Positions 1 through 10,447 of a stretch of DNA of 64,000 nucleotides are shown here, piece after piece; within the stretch, counting starts at the first letter, position 1, and the number at the start of each line of letters is the position of its first letter. A program made the position numbers and the translations under genes. The DNA lies in the NCBI RefSeq assembly GCF_004843545.1, contig NZ_CP039457.1, forward strand, positions 1,640,501 to 1,704,500, read 5' to 3'. This DNA comes from Streptococcus pasteurianus (GTDB lineage: Bacteria > Bacillota > Bacilli > Lactobacillales > Streptococcaceae). The notes under the pieces are model-generated. The model did no database searches, was not told the origin of the DNA, and saw only the letters and a list, made by a program, of their open reading frames with translations.

Positions 1-68
1 ATAACTTTTTAATTAAAAAAATAGTTTTTTGGGCTTTTTTCCTTGTTTTTTTAATAAAAAATAGTAAA

Positions 69-84
69 ATATGGTATATCATAT
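69..84. promoter_or_regulatory. candidate operator upstream of the GntR-type regulator
   Basis: A 16-bp near-palindrome (ATATGGTATATCATAT, two mismatched positions) lies about 20 bp before the regulator's start codon, downstream of an AT-rich promoter-like stretch. GntR/LacI chimeric regulators commonly autoregulate through such sites. That this one is bound is inference only. Confidence 0.35.
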
Positions 85-105
85 TTAAAAGAAAGGGATA
101 CTTTT

Positions 106-1146
106 ATGACGTTACCTCTCTACCAACATATCTCTGACGATTTAAAACAAAAAATTGTTAGTGGTTATTTTAAAGTAGGAGACCAGCTTCCAACTGAAAA
201 GGAACTTTCCGAAAGTTACTCTGTAAGCCGCATCACTGCCAAGCGAGCTCTTAATGATTTAGAGCATCTTGGACTTGTTAGTAGGACCAGAGGAAAAGGT
301 ACCTTTGTCCAACTCCCTCAAAAGCAACAAACCCACTCTTCGAAACAAATCCTCTTTCTCATTCCATTTGAAGGTGTCTCTTTTGGTAATTTCACCCAGG
401 GACTTGTACCAACTTTAGATAATAGTGATATCAAAGTTTTTATTACCTATGCTAATTATCTAAATGAAAATACCGTCGCTGATATTACCAAAAGTTTTGA
501 TGGTTTGATTTACTATCCTCTATCGACTGCACAGTATCTAGATATCTTATTAGAACTTTCCCTACAGCAATTTCCTGTTGTATTATTAGATAAACCAATC
601 TATAGTTTTCAATTTCCGTGTGTCTCTTCAGATAATTTTAATGGTGGTGAACAAGCTACACAAGCACTATTAGAACTAGGGCATCAGCGCATTGCCTTTC
701 TTACTAGCAATGAAAAACATCATCCTCATACAACTAGAAATCGCTACTTAGGTTATATTAAAGTTCTCAATGAATATAATATTCCTTTTCATACTACATT
801 AGATAATGCGCTGTATACAGAAGATTCGGTCTTAGAATTAGTGCGTGAGCAAAAGGTAACTGGTTTAGTTTGCGAAAATGATTTAGTGGCTCTACAAGCA
901 ATGAAAACATTACAAGATAATAATTTTTCTATCCCAAATGATCTTTCCATTATAGGGTTTGATGACATTCAGGCAGCGAGTCTTTCCAATCCACCACTTA
1001 CTACAGTAGCACAAGATTTCTTTCGTATGGGACAGGTCGCTGGTCAACTTCTTCTAGACTGGATTCAAACAGGAGAAAGGCCAAATGATGTTAAAATCCC
1101 TGTCCATCTTGTAAAACGCAAAACTTTAAAGGAGCACACAATATAA
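106..1146 (+). CDS. GntR-family transcriptional regulator with LacI-type effector domain
   Basis: A 346-residue regulator. Residues 1-70 form a GntR winged helix-turn-helix (PLYQHISDDLK, then LPTEKELSESYSVSRITAKRAL). From about residue 80 to 340 there is a periplasmic-binding-protein-like effector domain (CENDLVALQAM, IIGFDDIQAA). This is the AraR-like architecture used for sugar-responsive control. The start has a good ribosome site (GAAAGGG) eight or so bases upstream. The next gene, a GH92 mannosidase, begins one base after its stop, so the two are almost certainly co-transcribed and the regulator probably senses a mannose-containing sugar or breakdown product. The effector is not deducible from sequence. 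Confidence 0.9.
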   Translation: MTLPLYQHISDDLKQKIVSGYFKVGDQLPTEKELSESYSVSRITAKRALNDLEHLGLVSRTRGKGTFVQLPQKQQTHSSKQILFLIPFEGVSFGNFTQGLVPTLDNSDIKVFITYANYLNENTVADITKSFDGLIYYPLSTAQYLDILLELSLQQFPVVLLDKPIYSFQFPCVSSDNFNGGEQATQALLELGHQRIAFLTSNEKHHPHTTRNRYLGYIKVLNEYNIPFHTTLDNALYTEDSVLELVREQKVTGLVCENDLVALQAMKTLQDNNFSIPNDLSIIGFDDIQAASLSNPPLTTVAQDFFRMGQVAGQLLLDWIQTGERPNDVKIPVHLVKRKTLKEHTI

Positions 1147-1147
1147 A

Positions 1148-3325
1148 ATGATTATTCATACTATCGACACACGTCATGGCACTGCAAATGATGCTACTTT
1201 TTCACATGGAAACTGCCTCCCTTACACGGGACTTCCTTGGGGGATGAATTATTTCGCCCCCTCGACTGCTAACAACCGGGGGGCTTGGTGGTTTCATCCA
1301 AACGATCGAACCTTTGAAGGGTATCGCATAACTCATCAACCAAGTCCATGGATGGGAGATTTTTCACATCTCACTATGACTCCTATTTCGGGCTTGGTAA
1401 AAGACCTTTCTTTATACCATATTACAAGTTCCTACCGACCAGAAGAAGCTATTTTTAATCCTACACGATTAAAAATCACTCAATGTCGCTACCAAATCAC
1501 TTCTGAATTGATTCCATCTATGTATGGTGGTTTACTTGACATTACCTATAAAGACACTCAAGCAAGCGAAAATGGACTCGTGCTTCATCTTCCAGGTCAA
1601 TATAAAGTAGCTCAAGAAGACTCTAATCTTCTCAGTCTTTCAGTTATTAATTTTGCCGACTGCGAAGATAAAAATTTCACTTTCTACTGCATTCTAAAAA
1701 CTAGCCAACCTTTTACAATAAGTGAACAGAAAACGACGGAAGAAAATGGAGCTGTTCAGTTACATTTCGGCGATTCTCAACAAATTAGTATCCACTTTGC
1801 AACTTCTTTTATCTCACAAGAACAGGCCCAGCTTAATCTCAAACGTGAACAAGATTGGTCTAAAGAAGATTATCTTACCAAAGCTGAAGCCGCTTGGGAG
1901 GATTTACTTTCACGTATTCAGATTGAACACCATAACCAAGATGAAGTTTCTACTTTCTACCATAACTTCTATCGTACTTTCCTGTTTCCTCAAACATTTT
2001 ATGAATACGATAAGGATAATCGGAAAATTCATTATGATACTACTTCTAAAAGCATTAAAACAGGACCACTTTACACCAATAATGGATTTTGGGATACTTT
2101 CAGAACTGTCTATCCACTATACAGCCTAATTGCAACAGAACAGTATAGTGATATGCTAGAAGGATTTCTTAACAGTTATCGTGAGACAGGCTTTTTACCA
2201 AAATGGCTCTCTCCAGATGAACGTGGCCTTATGCCCGGTACTTTAATTGATGCTGTCATTGCTGATGCAGCTAGTAAGGAAATCCGTCTTGACTTAATGC
2301 CTGAATTTTTAGATGCGATGATAAAAGGGGCAACTGTTCAATCAAGCAAAACAAATTACGGTCGACGCGGTACTAAAGATTACTTGCAACTAGGCTATGT
2401 ACCACTCAATCACCATGAGTCTGTTAACCACACTCTGGATTATGCTTTCTCTGATTATTGTATTTCACAAGTTGCTAAAAAACTAGGAAAAGATGATATA
2501 GCTCAAAAATATGCCCAACAAGCCAAAAATTATCGTAATATCTTTGATCCTGTTACTGGTTTTATGCGTGCTAAAGATACTGATGGCAATTTCCGTCCTA
2601 ATTTTCTCCCTACAAGATGGGGGAGAGACTACGCCGAGGGTTCTGCTTGGCAAACTTCTTGGTCAGTTTTACATGATTTTGCTGGACTTATTAGTTGCTA
2701 TGGTTCCTCTGAAGCTTTTGAGAAAAAATTAATTAAATTATGTAATCAGCGACCAGATTTCAATGTAGAAGGGTATGGTTTTGAAATCCATGAAATGAGC
2801 GAGTTAGCAGCACTCGAATTTGGTCAAGTTGCTATTTCGAATCAGCCAAGCTTTCATTATCCCTATCTTTTTAGCTATATCGGAAAACCTTGGATGGCTA
2901 CTCCTTTATTACGACAACTTATGACAGAGACTTTTAACAACGGTTATGAAGGATATCCAGGTGACGAAGATAACGGTACAACTGCTGCCTGGTACATTTT
3001 CTCTAGCCTTGGTTTTTATCCAGTTACTGCTGCTTCAAACCAATATGTACTCGGTATTCCTCTTTGGGACAAAGCTATTATCAACCTATCTTCTGGAAAA
3101 CAACTGACTATTCTCGCTCAACCAAACGCTCCTCAACAACTATTTGTTGATCACATTGATCTTAATAAGAAAACTATCACAGAAACTTTCTTAAACCATG
3201 ATGATATCATCAAGGGAGGGGAGCTGTCATTTGAACTAGGAATTGTACCAAATCCACGTTCTTATACAGCAAATGAACTCCCCTATTCTATGACAACTGA
3301 TACCACTAACACCTCAAATGATTAA
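1148..3325 (+). CDS. GH92 family alpha-mannosidase, cytoplasmic
   Basis: A 725-residue protein of the calcium-dependent GH92 exo-alpha-mannosidase family, which trims alpha-1,2/1,3/1,4/1,6-linked mannose from N-glycan-type oligosaccharides. Family hallmarks are the N-terminal beta-sandwich segment (HGNCLPYTGLPWGMNYFAP), the tryptophan-rich stretch AEGSAWQTSWSVLHD near residue 500, and GYPGDEDNGTTAAWYIFSSL near residues 599-618, where the family's catalytic aspartates lie. There is no signal peptide or LPXTG anchor, so it should act on imported oligosaccharides. No transporter or other glycan gene is adjacent, so the uptake partner must lie elsewhere or left of the window. Linkage specificity cannot be read from the sequence. 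Confidence 0.88.
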   Translation: MIIHTIDTRHGTANDATFSHGNCLPYTGLPWGMNYFAPSTANNRGAWWFHPNDRTFEGYRITHQPSPWMGDFSHLTMTPISGLVKDLSLYHITSSYRPEEAIFNPTRLKITQCRYQITSELIPSMYGGLLDITYKDTQASENGLVLHLPGQYKVAQEDSNLLSLSVINFADCEDKNFTFYCILKTSQPFTISEQKTTEENGAVQLHFGDSQQISIHFATSFISQEQAQLNLKREQDWSKEDYLTKAEAAWEDLLSRIQIEHHNQDEVSTFYHNFYRTFLFPQTFYEYDKDNRKIHYDTTSKSIKTGPLYTNNGFWDTFRTVYPLYSLIATEQYSDMLEGFLNSYRETGFLPKWLSPDERGLMPGTLIDAVIADAASKEIRLDLMPEFLDAMIKGATVQSSKTNYGRRGTKDYLQLGYVPLNHHESVNHTLDYAFSDYCISQVAKKLGKDDIAQKYAQQAKNYRNIFDPVTGFMRAKDTDGNFRPNFLPTRWGRDYAEGSAWQTSWSVLHDFAGLISCYGSSEAFEKKLIKLCNQRPDFNVEGYGFEIHEMSELAALEFGQVAISNQPSFHYPYLFSYIGKPWMATPLLRQLMTETFNNGYEGYPGDEDNGTTAAWYIFSSLGFYPVTAASNQYVLGIPLWDKAIINLSSGKQLTILAQPNAPQQLFVDHIDLNKKTITETFLNHDDIIKGGELSFELGIVPNPRSYTANELPYSMTTDTTNTSND

Positions 3326-3689
3326 TTAAAAAACATATTCTTAAATCGAAAAAGATACCGACAAAGCCACCAAAAACTTAGGGAGTTATAACTTTAAAGT
3401 TCATATACTAATATCAAGTTACTATGTGGTATAGGCTTTAATTCATAGTACTCAGGTCACTTCCAATTAATAGTTGAAACACTATTTTCTGAACATTGTG
3501 CATTGCATTAATCAGTATAAATAGACATCAAGTAGAAAACTAACTGAGCGACTATTAAAGTTTGAGTAGCTAATATTAGCTTGTAGTAAAAATATTTTAA
3601 AGTTAACTAAACACTCACGAGCCCAAAAAGAATGTCCTCAACTATATATTGAGGAACCTTAGACAAAAAATAAGTCTGAGATAAGCAGA

Positions 3690-4470
3690 ATTCTCAGCTA
3701 ATAAAAAAGAGAGAGTCATATTTAGTGTGAGTTTCTCTTTTTTATTAGTTAATTTCTTGTTGTATTTCAGTAAGCTACAGCGTTTGTAACCCAAACAAGC
3801 CTTGATCTGACCGAAGACTGATTCCACATCAACTTTGCGTTGTGCAAAAATCTGACTGCTTTCCTAAGATAACAGCGCTTTCTTTTACTTTTAAGAGCTG
3901 ATATTCCCATTCACATAGAGTCCTTTTTGGGAAGGTAAATTAGCTGTACGGCTTGATAAACCTTGATTTCTTGTTCAAATCCTGTCTCTGTCCTCTGATG
4001 TTTAACAGAATCAAAATGATCTTCCAAACCGTCAAGATGAGGTAAATAACATTGACTTCATCATAACCTCAATTATCGAAATACCTTTAACATTGCTTCT
4101 GCTTTCTTTTCTAGTCTTTATTAAATAAGCCATATTTAATCAGGTGGCTGACTCCCATTTCTAAGGTTAGGAGGTTCTCTTTACTGCCATAACCTGCTTT
4201 GAGTTGACCACTATATACTCCTCTTTCATCCGCATAAAGGTAGCATCTGGATTGGTTTTAGAAAAGCTATTATGACCATCAAATGTTTCTTGATAGTTCT
4301 CATACTTTTCAGCCCGCACTAAAACTTTTTGAAGGACTTTCTTAAGCTGACGGCGTTTAAGTTTTCTTTTATCTTTCCATACCAGCTACTACTTGAAATT
4401 GATTGATAGTCCGCTAAGAGACGACAAGTTGACCTGTTCGATAGGGCATGCCAAGTTTTCAACCATCATT
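3690..4470 (-). pseudogene. IS1182-type transposase remnant
   Basis: Minus-strand translation gives recognisable transposase blocks in different frames. One block near 4340-4220 reads RAEKYENYQETFDGHNSFSK followed by TNPDATFMRMKEE. Another near 3840-3770 reads FAQRKVDVESVFGQIKACLG followed by YKRCSL, the C-terminal signature of IS1182 transposases. The longest open stretch is only about 61 codons (3642-3827), and it reads out past the left inverted repeat. Boundaries are approximate because the reading frame is repeatedly interrupted. Confidence 0.8.
3698..3748. terminator. hairpin at the left end of the IS remnant
   Basis: Perfect 15-bp arms (3698-3712 and 3734-3748) with A-rich and T-rich flanks give a bidirectional terminator-like structure. 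It lies just inside the left terminal repeat and would insulate the IS remnant from its neighbours. Confidence 0.5.
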
Positions 4471-4586
4471 TTTTCGATTTTCCGTCCAGAAAAGACCCCT
4501 TGTGAGTAGACAAACAAGAAGCAATTTCTAATGGTAAGTTTGTTTGATTTGTGTTACAGTGAAGATACATGAGATAGTCTTGCTAC

Positions 4587-4628
4587 AAAGCAAAAAGCAA
4601 CAGTTTTGATGCTGTTGCTTTTTGCTTT
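4587..4628. terminator. 17-bp perfect hairpin inside the IS right end
   Basis: Arms 4587-4603 and 4612-4628 are perfectly complementary (17 bp) around an 8-nt loop and contain T-runs in both directions. It is located about 100 bp beyond the stop of mtnN and could serve as the terminator of the glmU-mtnN operon, because no other hairpin is visible between them. Confidence 0.55.
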
Positions 4629-4728
4629 GAGTTACTCTTGTCTCAGACTTATTTTTATTTTACTTCCATATATCTGATTTATTTGAGTAAAGTGTTAACT
4701 ATAATAAATAATCCCTTAGTCACTGTTA

Positions 4729-5421
4729 CTACGCTAATTTTTCCAAAAATGCCATTAAAATTTTGGCAGATTGTTTACCAGCTTCGATGATAAATTCATC
4801 AAATGTAATATTGGCATCATGGGCTGCTGTGTCAGACATGGCACGAACAACGATAAATGGTTTGTTCAAACTGTGGGCAGCTTGCGCAATCGCAGCACCT
4901 TCCATTTCAACAGCTTGAACTTCTGGAAATGCTGCTTTAATGGCATCAATTTTATCTTGGCCAGCGATAAAAGAATCCCCAGTTGCAATCAAACCAATTT
5001 TACTAGCGACGTTAGCTTTGTTTAAGACTTGTTCAAAAGTGTCAATAAAGCCTTTGTCTGACTCAAAGTAAAGAGGTTGCATTGACATTTGACCATAATC
5101 ATAGCCAAAAGCTGTTAAATCAACGTCATGATAAACTAATTTATCAGCAACGACAACATCACCAATATTTAAACCCGTAGCAACAGCACCAGCTGACCCT
5201 GTGTTAATAAGAGCATCAACACCAAAATGATCGGCAAGAACAGCTACAGACATCGCTGACATCACCTTTCCAACACCTGATTGGACAAGAACAACATCAT
5301 GATTTCCAAGTTTACCTTCATAATAAGTATTCCCTAGAACTTGATGTTCAACTTTGTTTTCCAAATGTTCCACAAGAAGCTTTAATTCCTGCTCCATTGC
5401 TGCAATAATTCCAATTTTCAT
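4729..5421 (-). CDS. mtnN: 5'-methylthioadenosine/S-adenosylhomocysteine nucleosidase
   Basis: Cleaves adenine from MTA and SAH in the activated-methyl cycle, yielding the precursor of AI-2 by way of S-ribosylhomocysteine. The protein is 230 residues, the usual length. The catalytic features are visible: the Glu in AAMEQE near residue 12, the substrate-binding QAVEMEGAA block, and the Asp in RAMSDTA. I chose ATG at 5421; a GTG immediately before it is also possible. No clear ribosome site precedes either. It is the last gene of the glmU-nudix-hypothetical-mtnN cluster, an order familiar in streptococci. Confidence 0.95.
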   Translation of the reverse strand: MKIGIIAAMEQELKLLVEHLENKVEHQVLGNTYYEGKLGNHDVVLVQSGVGKVMSAMSVAVLADHFGVDALINTGSAGAVATGLNIGDVVVADKLVYHDVDLTAFGYDYGQMSMQPLYFESDKGFIDTFEQVLNKANVASKIGLIATGDSFIAGQDKIDAIKAAFPEVQAVEMEGAAIAQAAHSLNKPFIVVRAMSDTAAHDANITFDEFIIEAGKQSAKILMAFLEKLA

Positions 5422-5504
5422 CACAAAAATACAAGAGTTTTCAACTAAGATGATTCTCCAAGTTAGTTTTCTAACTCTTGCTTACTCCTTCTTAACTTTT
5501 TTAA

Positions 5505-5834
5505 TTAGAGATTAAACACCGCGAAAAAGAGTGCAATTAATAAAACAATAACCACAAACATGATTAGATTAAGTTTTCGTTGAAACTTGCTACGTTTAGC
5601 ATTTTCAATGCGACGACTTTTATAAACGTATTGGTCTTTTTTCTTACGATCTTTCCATTTATCCAGAAATCCTTGGGTTTCTTCTTCCTCTTCTTCATAT
5701 GGCACAATGGTGTCATAAAGGTCTGTACGAATAACTTTTGTCTCCTCGTCATCCTCTAGATACTGGTCATCATAAAAAATTTCACCACGGTTAGCACGTT
5801 CGATTATCTCGTCTGTTAAAAGTGGTTTTCCCAT
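5505..5834 (-). CDS. conserved small membrane-anchored protein of the glmU-mtnN operon
   Basis: Function unknown. The 109-residue protein has an acidic middle (DDEETK, then EEEEEET near residues 28-53), a strongly basic stretch (DKWKDRKKKDQYVYKSRR), and a single hydrophobic C-terminal helix (LIMFVVIVLLIALFFAVF, about residues 90-107). That layout suggests a tail-anchored protein with its charged part in the cytoplasm. It starts five bases after the stop of the nudix gene with ribosome site GGAGGAT, so it is translated from the same message. A homologue in this position is familiar from other streptococci. Confidence 0.8.
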   Translation of the reverse strand: MGKPLLTDEIIERANRGEIFYDDQYLEDDEETKVIRTDLYDTIVPYEEEEEETQGFLDKWKDRKKKDQYVYKSRRIENAKRSKFQRKLNLIMFVVIVLLIALFFAVFNL

Positions 5835-5839
5835 TTTGT

Positions 5840-6388
5840 CTATCCTCCAAAATGCAGAGCATAATATTGAAGGGCTATGATTGTTTTAGCATCTTCAATA
5901 GCTCCAGATTTCACCAAATCCATACATTCTTGATAGGTTAATTCAAGAATTTCTAAGACTTCGTCATCATCTTGCGGACGTGGATTTGGCACTTTTTGCA
6001 AATGAGTTGCTTGATATAACTTAATTTTTTCATTGCAAAAACCAATAGCAGTATAAAACTCATGAATTTGTTTTAAATCGCCAGAGTATCCTGTTTCCTC
6101 TTCTAATTCACGCGCAGCGGCATCTTGTTCAGAGCCGTTTTCACCAATTTCGAGTTTGCCTGCTGGAATTTCGTAAGAAATTTTTTCGATTGACTTGCGA
6201 TATTGCTTAACCAGAATAATTTTATTCTCATCAGTCACCGCTAAAACAGCAACAGCTCCTCGGTGAAGAATGAGTTCTCTTTTAGCTTGACCTAAACCAT
6301 TTGGTAATTCAACATCGTCAACAACAACTTTAAAAATGTGCCCATCAAAAATTTCTGTTCGTTTGAGCGTTTTTTCTTCAAAAGCCAT
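5840..6388 (-). CDS. nudF: Nudix hydrolase, ADP-ribose pyrophosphatase type
   Basis: Probably hydrolyses ADP-ribose to AMP and ribose-5-phosphate. The Nudix box is clear around residues 77-101 (GKLEIGENGSEQDAAAREL then EEETGY). It has two more residues between the first Glu and REL than the standard GX5EX7REUXEEXGU spacing. I start it at the ATG at 6388: AGGGAGA lies at the right distance for that codon, whereas it abuts the ATG nine bases further upstream, and the longer upstream extension is unlike the family. The product is 182 residues and sits between glmU and the small membrane protein. Confidence 0.88.
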   Translation of the reverse strand: MAFEEKTLKRTEIFDGHIFKVVVDDVELPNGLGQAKRELILHRGAVAVLAVTDENKIILVKQYRKSIEKISYEIPAGKLEIGENGSEQDAAARELEEETGYSGDLKQIHEFYTAIGFCNEKIKLYQATHLQKVPNPRPQDDDEVLEILELTYQECMDLVKSGAIEDAKTIIALQYYALHFGG

Positions 6389-6594
6389 ACTAAGCATTCT
6401 CCCTAAAAATATTCCCAAATAAATTTTACTACAAAACAGCAAGAAATGCCATTCTTACACGGTCAATTGCCATAATGTCCCTAAAAAATCATTAAAAAGA
6501 GGTCAAATCAAGTTGATACTGTCCCCTCTGAACAATAAGCAGAAATCGCCCATGTCATAATACAGCTTAATGATTTAAACCTCCTAAAATATGC

Positions 6595-8063
<1,469 letters not shown>

Positions 8064-8120
8064 TCACATTTACTTATTTTGAGCTTAATTTTATGGCAAT
8101 CAAGGTGCACATTCTAACCA

Positions 8121-9083
8121 TTACAAGCTGTTAACGGCTGCATCCAAGACTTCCATAACGGCACGACTATGCTCAAGCGCCAATTTTGTAGCCGTCATGT
8201 CCTCTTGCTCGATAATGGCTTGGAAAGCAACAAATTCATCGTGCATACGGTGATTTAGGGTATTTTCATTAATCATTGTCATGCTTTGATTATTCAAGCT
8301 TAAAGCTAATTCTGGCAAGGTATTCGTAGCGCCGATAATAGCAATTGAGCCTTTATTGCCTTGAATCGTTGATTTAATCTCTGCTGCACAATCTTTGGCA
8401 CCAATACAAGCAGCTTTAAAGTGACCATAATCCATGATTAGGATACCTGAGGTATCCACACCACGTTCCATATTTGCCAAATACTGTACTTTTTCAGGTT
8501 TACCAAATAAGCCAATTACCAAATGAATGTTGTAAATATTAAGGTCACGCAGTGCTCCGCCACCTTTTGCTGGGTCAAAGGCAGGCGCAATCTCGCCACG
8601 TTTGAAGGCGTCGTAACGTGAAGAATACTGTGAATAATTACATTCAACGATTTTAATATCACCAAGCTTAGCCAGATTGTCTTTAATAGCTGCAAAATTG
8701 CCAAGGTACTGATTGGTAATAGCTTCTAACAAAATACGATTGTTTTGCTCTGCTATTTTGGCCAAGTCTTCAAATTCTGCTAAAGTCAATGTAAATGGCT
8801 TTTCACAAATGACGTGTTTCCCAGCAAGAAGTGCTTTTTTAGCATAATCATAGTGCAAGTGGTTTGGAAGTGCCACATAAACGGTGTCAACGTCTGGATT
8901 TGCCAAAATGCTATCATAATCGCTACTTGCTTGAGAAATGCCGTAAATTTCAGCGAGTTTTTGTGCTTTTTCAAGACTTCGTGGTGTTGATAAAATAGCA
9001 CTTAACTCAATGCCATTGATTTCTTTTAAAACCGGTAACACTTCGTCAACAATTTTTCCTGTTCCTAAAATGGCTAATTTCAT
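8121..9083 (-). CDS. Gfo/Idh/MocA family NAD(P)-dependent oxidoreductase
   Basis: A 320-residue Rossmann-fold dehydrogenase: glycine motif GTGKI at residues 7-11, the family's EKP motif (HVICEKPFTLTLAEF, about residue 96), and a C-terminal substrate domain (GGGALRDLNIYNIHLV). Enzymes of this family oxidise or reduce sugars, inositols and related polyols. The substrate cannot be named from the sequence. An AGGAGGAAA ribosome site precedes the start. It lies downstream of the ASCH gene (23 bp gap) and may be co-transcribed with it. Confidence 0.9.
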   Translation of the reverse strand: MKLAILGTGKIVDEVLPVLKEINGIELSAILSTPRSLEKAQKLAEIYGISQASSDYDSILANPDVDTVYVALPNHLHYDYAKKALLAGKHVICEKPFTLTLAEFEDLAKIAEQNNRILLEAITNQYLGNFAAIKDNLAKLGDIKIVECNYSQYSSRYDAFKRGEIAPAFDPAKGGGALRDLNIYNIHLVIGLFGKPEKVQYLANMERGVDTSGILIMDYGHFKAACIGAKDCAAEIKSTIQGNKGSIAIIGATNTLPELALSLNNQSMTMINENTLNHRMHDEFVAFQAIIEQEDMTATKLALEHSRAVMEVLDAAVNSL

Positions 9084-9106
9084 GAATTTCCTCCTATCGT
9101 ATCTTG

Positions 9107-9550
9107 CTAAACTGTGGGATAAACCACTTCAAATTCTTCTAAAACGATTAAGCTTTCTGGTGTGAATGTCAACCCACATTCTTTAAAATAGGGTTTGAAA
9201 AATGCTTCGTGAACATCTCGCCAGTAAGCAAGCGATTTATCACCCTCACCTTCTTTAAAAGCATGCTTCTCCGAGACTTCCTTAAAAGGTACAACAGAGA
9301 CTTTTTTAATCTGAATAATGCAAACTGCTTGGTCTTTGCTATCTAAAATCACATCATAAAATCCAACTTCAGGTAGCGGGTCATTATCAACAGCATATAA
9401 GTCATAAGCTGATGCCGTCGCCGTTTTTGTGCCCTCAAGGACTAGCTTCGCTAACAAATCAGCTTCTAGCCCAAATTGCCAAGCGTCAATGACATCTCCG
9501 ATTGATGGGTTGATTTTCTTATACTTGTTCCAAAGTTCTTGTGCGTTCAT
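9107..9550 (-). CDS. ASCH domain protein
   Basis: A 147-residue ASCH (PUA-like beta-barrel) protein. Recognisable blocks are LWNKYKKINPSIG at the start, WQFGLEADLLAKLVLEGTKTATAS at residues 24-47, and the C-terminal AYWRDVHEAFFKPY. Family members are small RNA-binding proteins; a few have ribonuclease or amidohydrolase activity. The TKTATAS loop corresponds to the conserved GxKxxT face that contacts ligand. GGAGATAA precedes the ATG. Its biological role here is unknown. Confidence 0.82.
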   Translation of the reverse strand: MNAQELWNKYKKINPSIGDVIDAWQFGLEADLLAKLVLEGTKTATASAYDLYAVDNDPLPEVGFYDVILDSKDQAVCIIQIKKVSVVPFKEVSEKHAFKEGEGDKSLAYWRDVHEAFFKPYFKECGLTFTPESLIVLEEFEVVYPTV

Positions 9551-9748
9551 GGTTATCTCCTATTCTTTTCTGTCTTACTTCTTCTTACAATCCGTTTGAC
9601 AGAATTTTCCACTATGGTTTTCTCCTCTTCATTTTGAAGCCTCCCTTTCATTGTTCTACCTTTGAAGCAATGCCGAATTGTTTATCTACCCGTTGCTAAA
9701 ATCTCGTTTCTAAATATGCTATTTACTACGCTCGCAAATAACCAATAA

Positions 9749-10447
9749 CTACTTCAAACTCCAGCCACCGTCGATTTTGATGATTTCGCCTTGCATGGAG
9801 CTTGCTTTGCCTGATGCTAAAAATTCTGTCAAATCAGCGATTTCTTCGGGATTACTCCAACGTCCGATTGGTGTTTCTTGGGCTACCCAGTCAGCTAATC
9901 CTCCTGGTTCAAAATCGCTAGCTGTCATGGCTGTCTTAACCGCACCTGGTGCGATACCAAAAATTTGAATCTTATCCTTAGCATAGTCAAGTGCCAGCTG
10001 GCGCGTGAAGCCTGCAAGAGCGTGTTTACTAGCGGTGTAAGCTGCTCCGCCACCACCTGCGATAAATGACGCAATTGAGCACATGTTGATGATGATACCA
10101 GATTGTCGTTCCACCATTTTGGCTAAGTAGTGGCGTGTAATTTTGACTGTCGCAAAGAAATTGGTCTGAAAAACACGTTCCAATTCGTCGTCTGATACTT
10201 CAAGCAAAGGCTTGTAAGCGTCGAGAATTCCAGCGGTGTTACACAAGATATCCACGTCCTGAACAGAATCGTACAGCGCAGCTAAATCCGTCGTCAAGTC
10301 CAACTGCAAGAAATGAAAGTTGTCATCTTGAATCTGAGGCGCTTGCGATTTGTCAACGCCATATACCGCGCAGCCATGTTTCAAAAAAAGTCGTGCTTGT
10401 GCGAGTCCAATGCCAGAACTAACGCCTGTGATGAGAACTTTAGTCAT
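9749..10447 (-). CDS. short-chain dehydrogenase/reductase (SDR)
   Basis: A classical SDR of 232 residues with cofactor motif TGVSSGIG (residues 7-14), NTAG-type sequence CNTAGIL, active-site Ser in MCSIAS, and YTASK for the catalytic Tyr-Lys pair. It resembles FabG-type 3-oxoacyl reductases but is not in a fatty-acid cluster, so its substrate is unknown. Start chosen at ATG 10447: it overlaps the stop of the upstream DUF2829 gene as ATGACTAA, giving an 8-bp overlap and implying translational coupling. An in-frame TTG lies three codons further upstream. Confidence 0.88.
   Translation of the reverse strand: MTKVLITGVSSGIGLAQARLFLKHGCAVYGVDKSQAPQIQDDNFHFLQLDLTTDLAALYDSVQDVDILCNTAGILDAYKPLLEVSDDELERVFQTNFFATVKITRHYLAKMVERQSGIIINMCSIASFIAGGGGAAYTASKHALAGFTRQLALDYAKDKIQIFGIAPGAVKTAMTASDFEPGGLADWVAQETPIGRWSNPEEIADLTEFLASGKASSMQGEIIKIDGGWSLK

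Larger units (their letters stand above)
3666..4656 (-). mobile_element. degenerate IS1182-family insertion sequence
   Basis: Nearly perfect 20-bp terminal inverted repeats bound this stretch: positions 3666-3685 read AAAAATAAGTCTGAGATAAG and 4637-4656 are its reverse complement with one mismatch. Inside, on the minus strand, are scattered pieces of an IS1182-type transposase broken by many stops and frameshifts. At about 1 kb it is shorter than an intact element of this family, so it has also lost internal sequence. It is not expected to move. A 17-bp stem hairpin lies just inside the right end. Confidence 0.85.

Noticed and set aside
1722..2129. 135-codon frame within the GH92 gene
   Set aside because: Same strand but different frame, Lys/Ile/Leu-rich, no family resemblance and no ribosome site; the GH92 frame fully explains the region.
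3961..3990. TTCAAATCC motif suggestive of a tRNA T-arm
   Set aside because: No cloverleaf can be built around it; it lies inside the transposase remnant.
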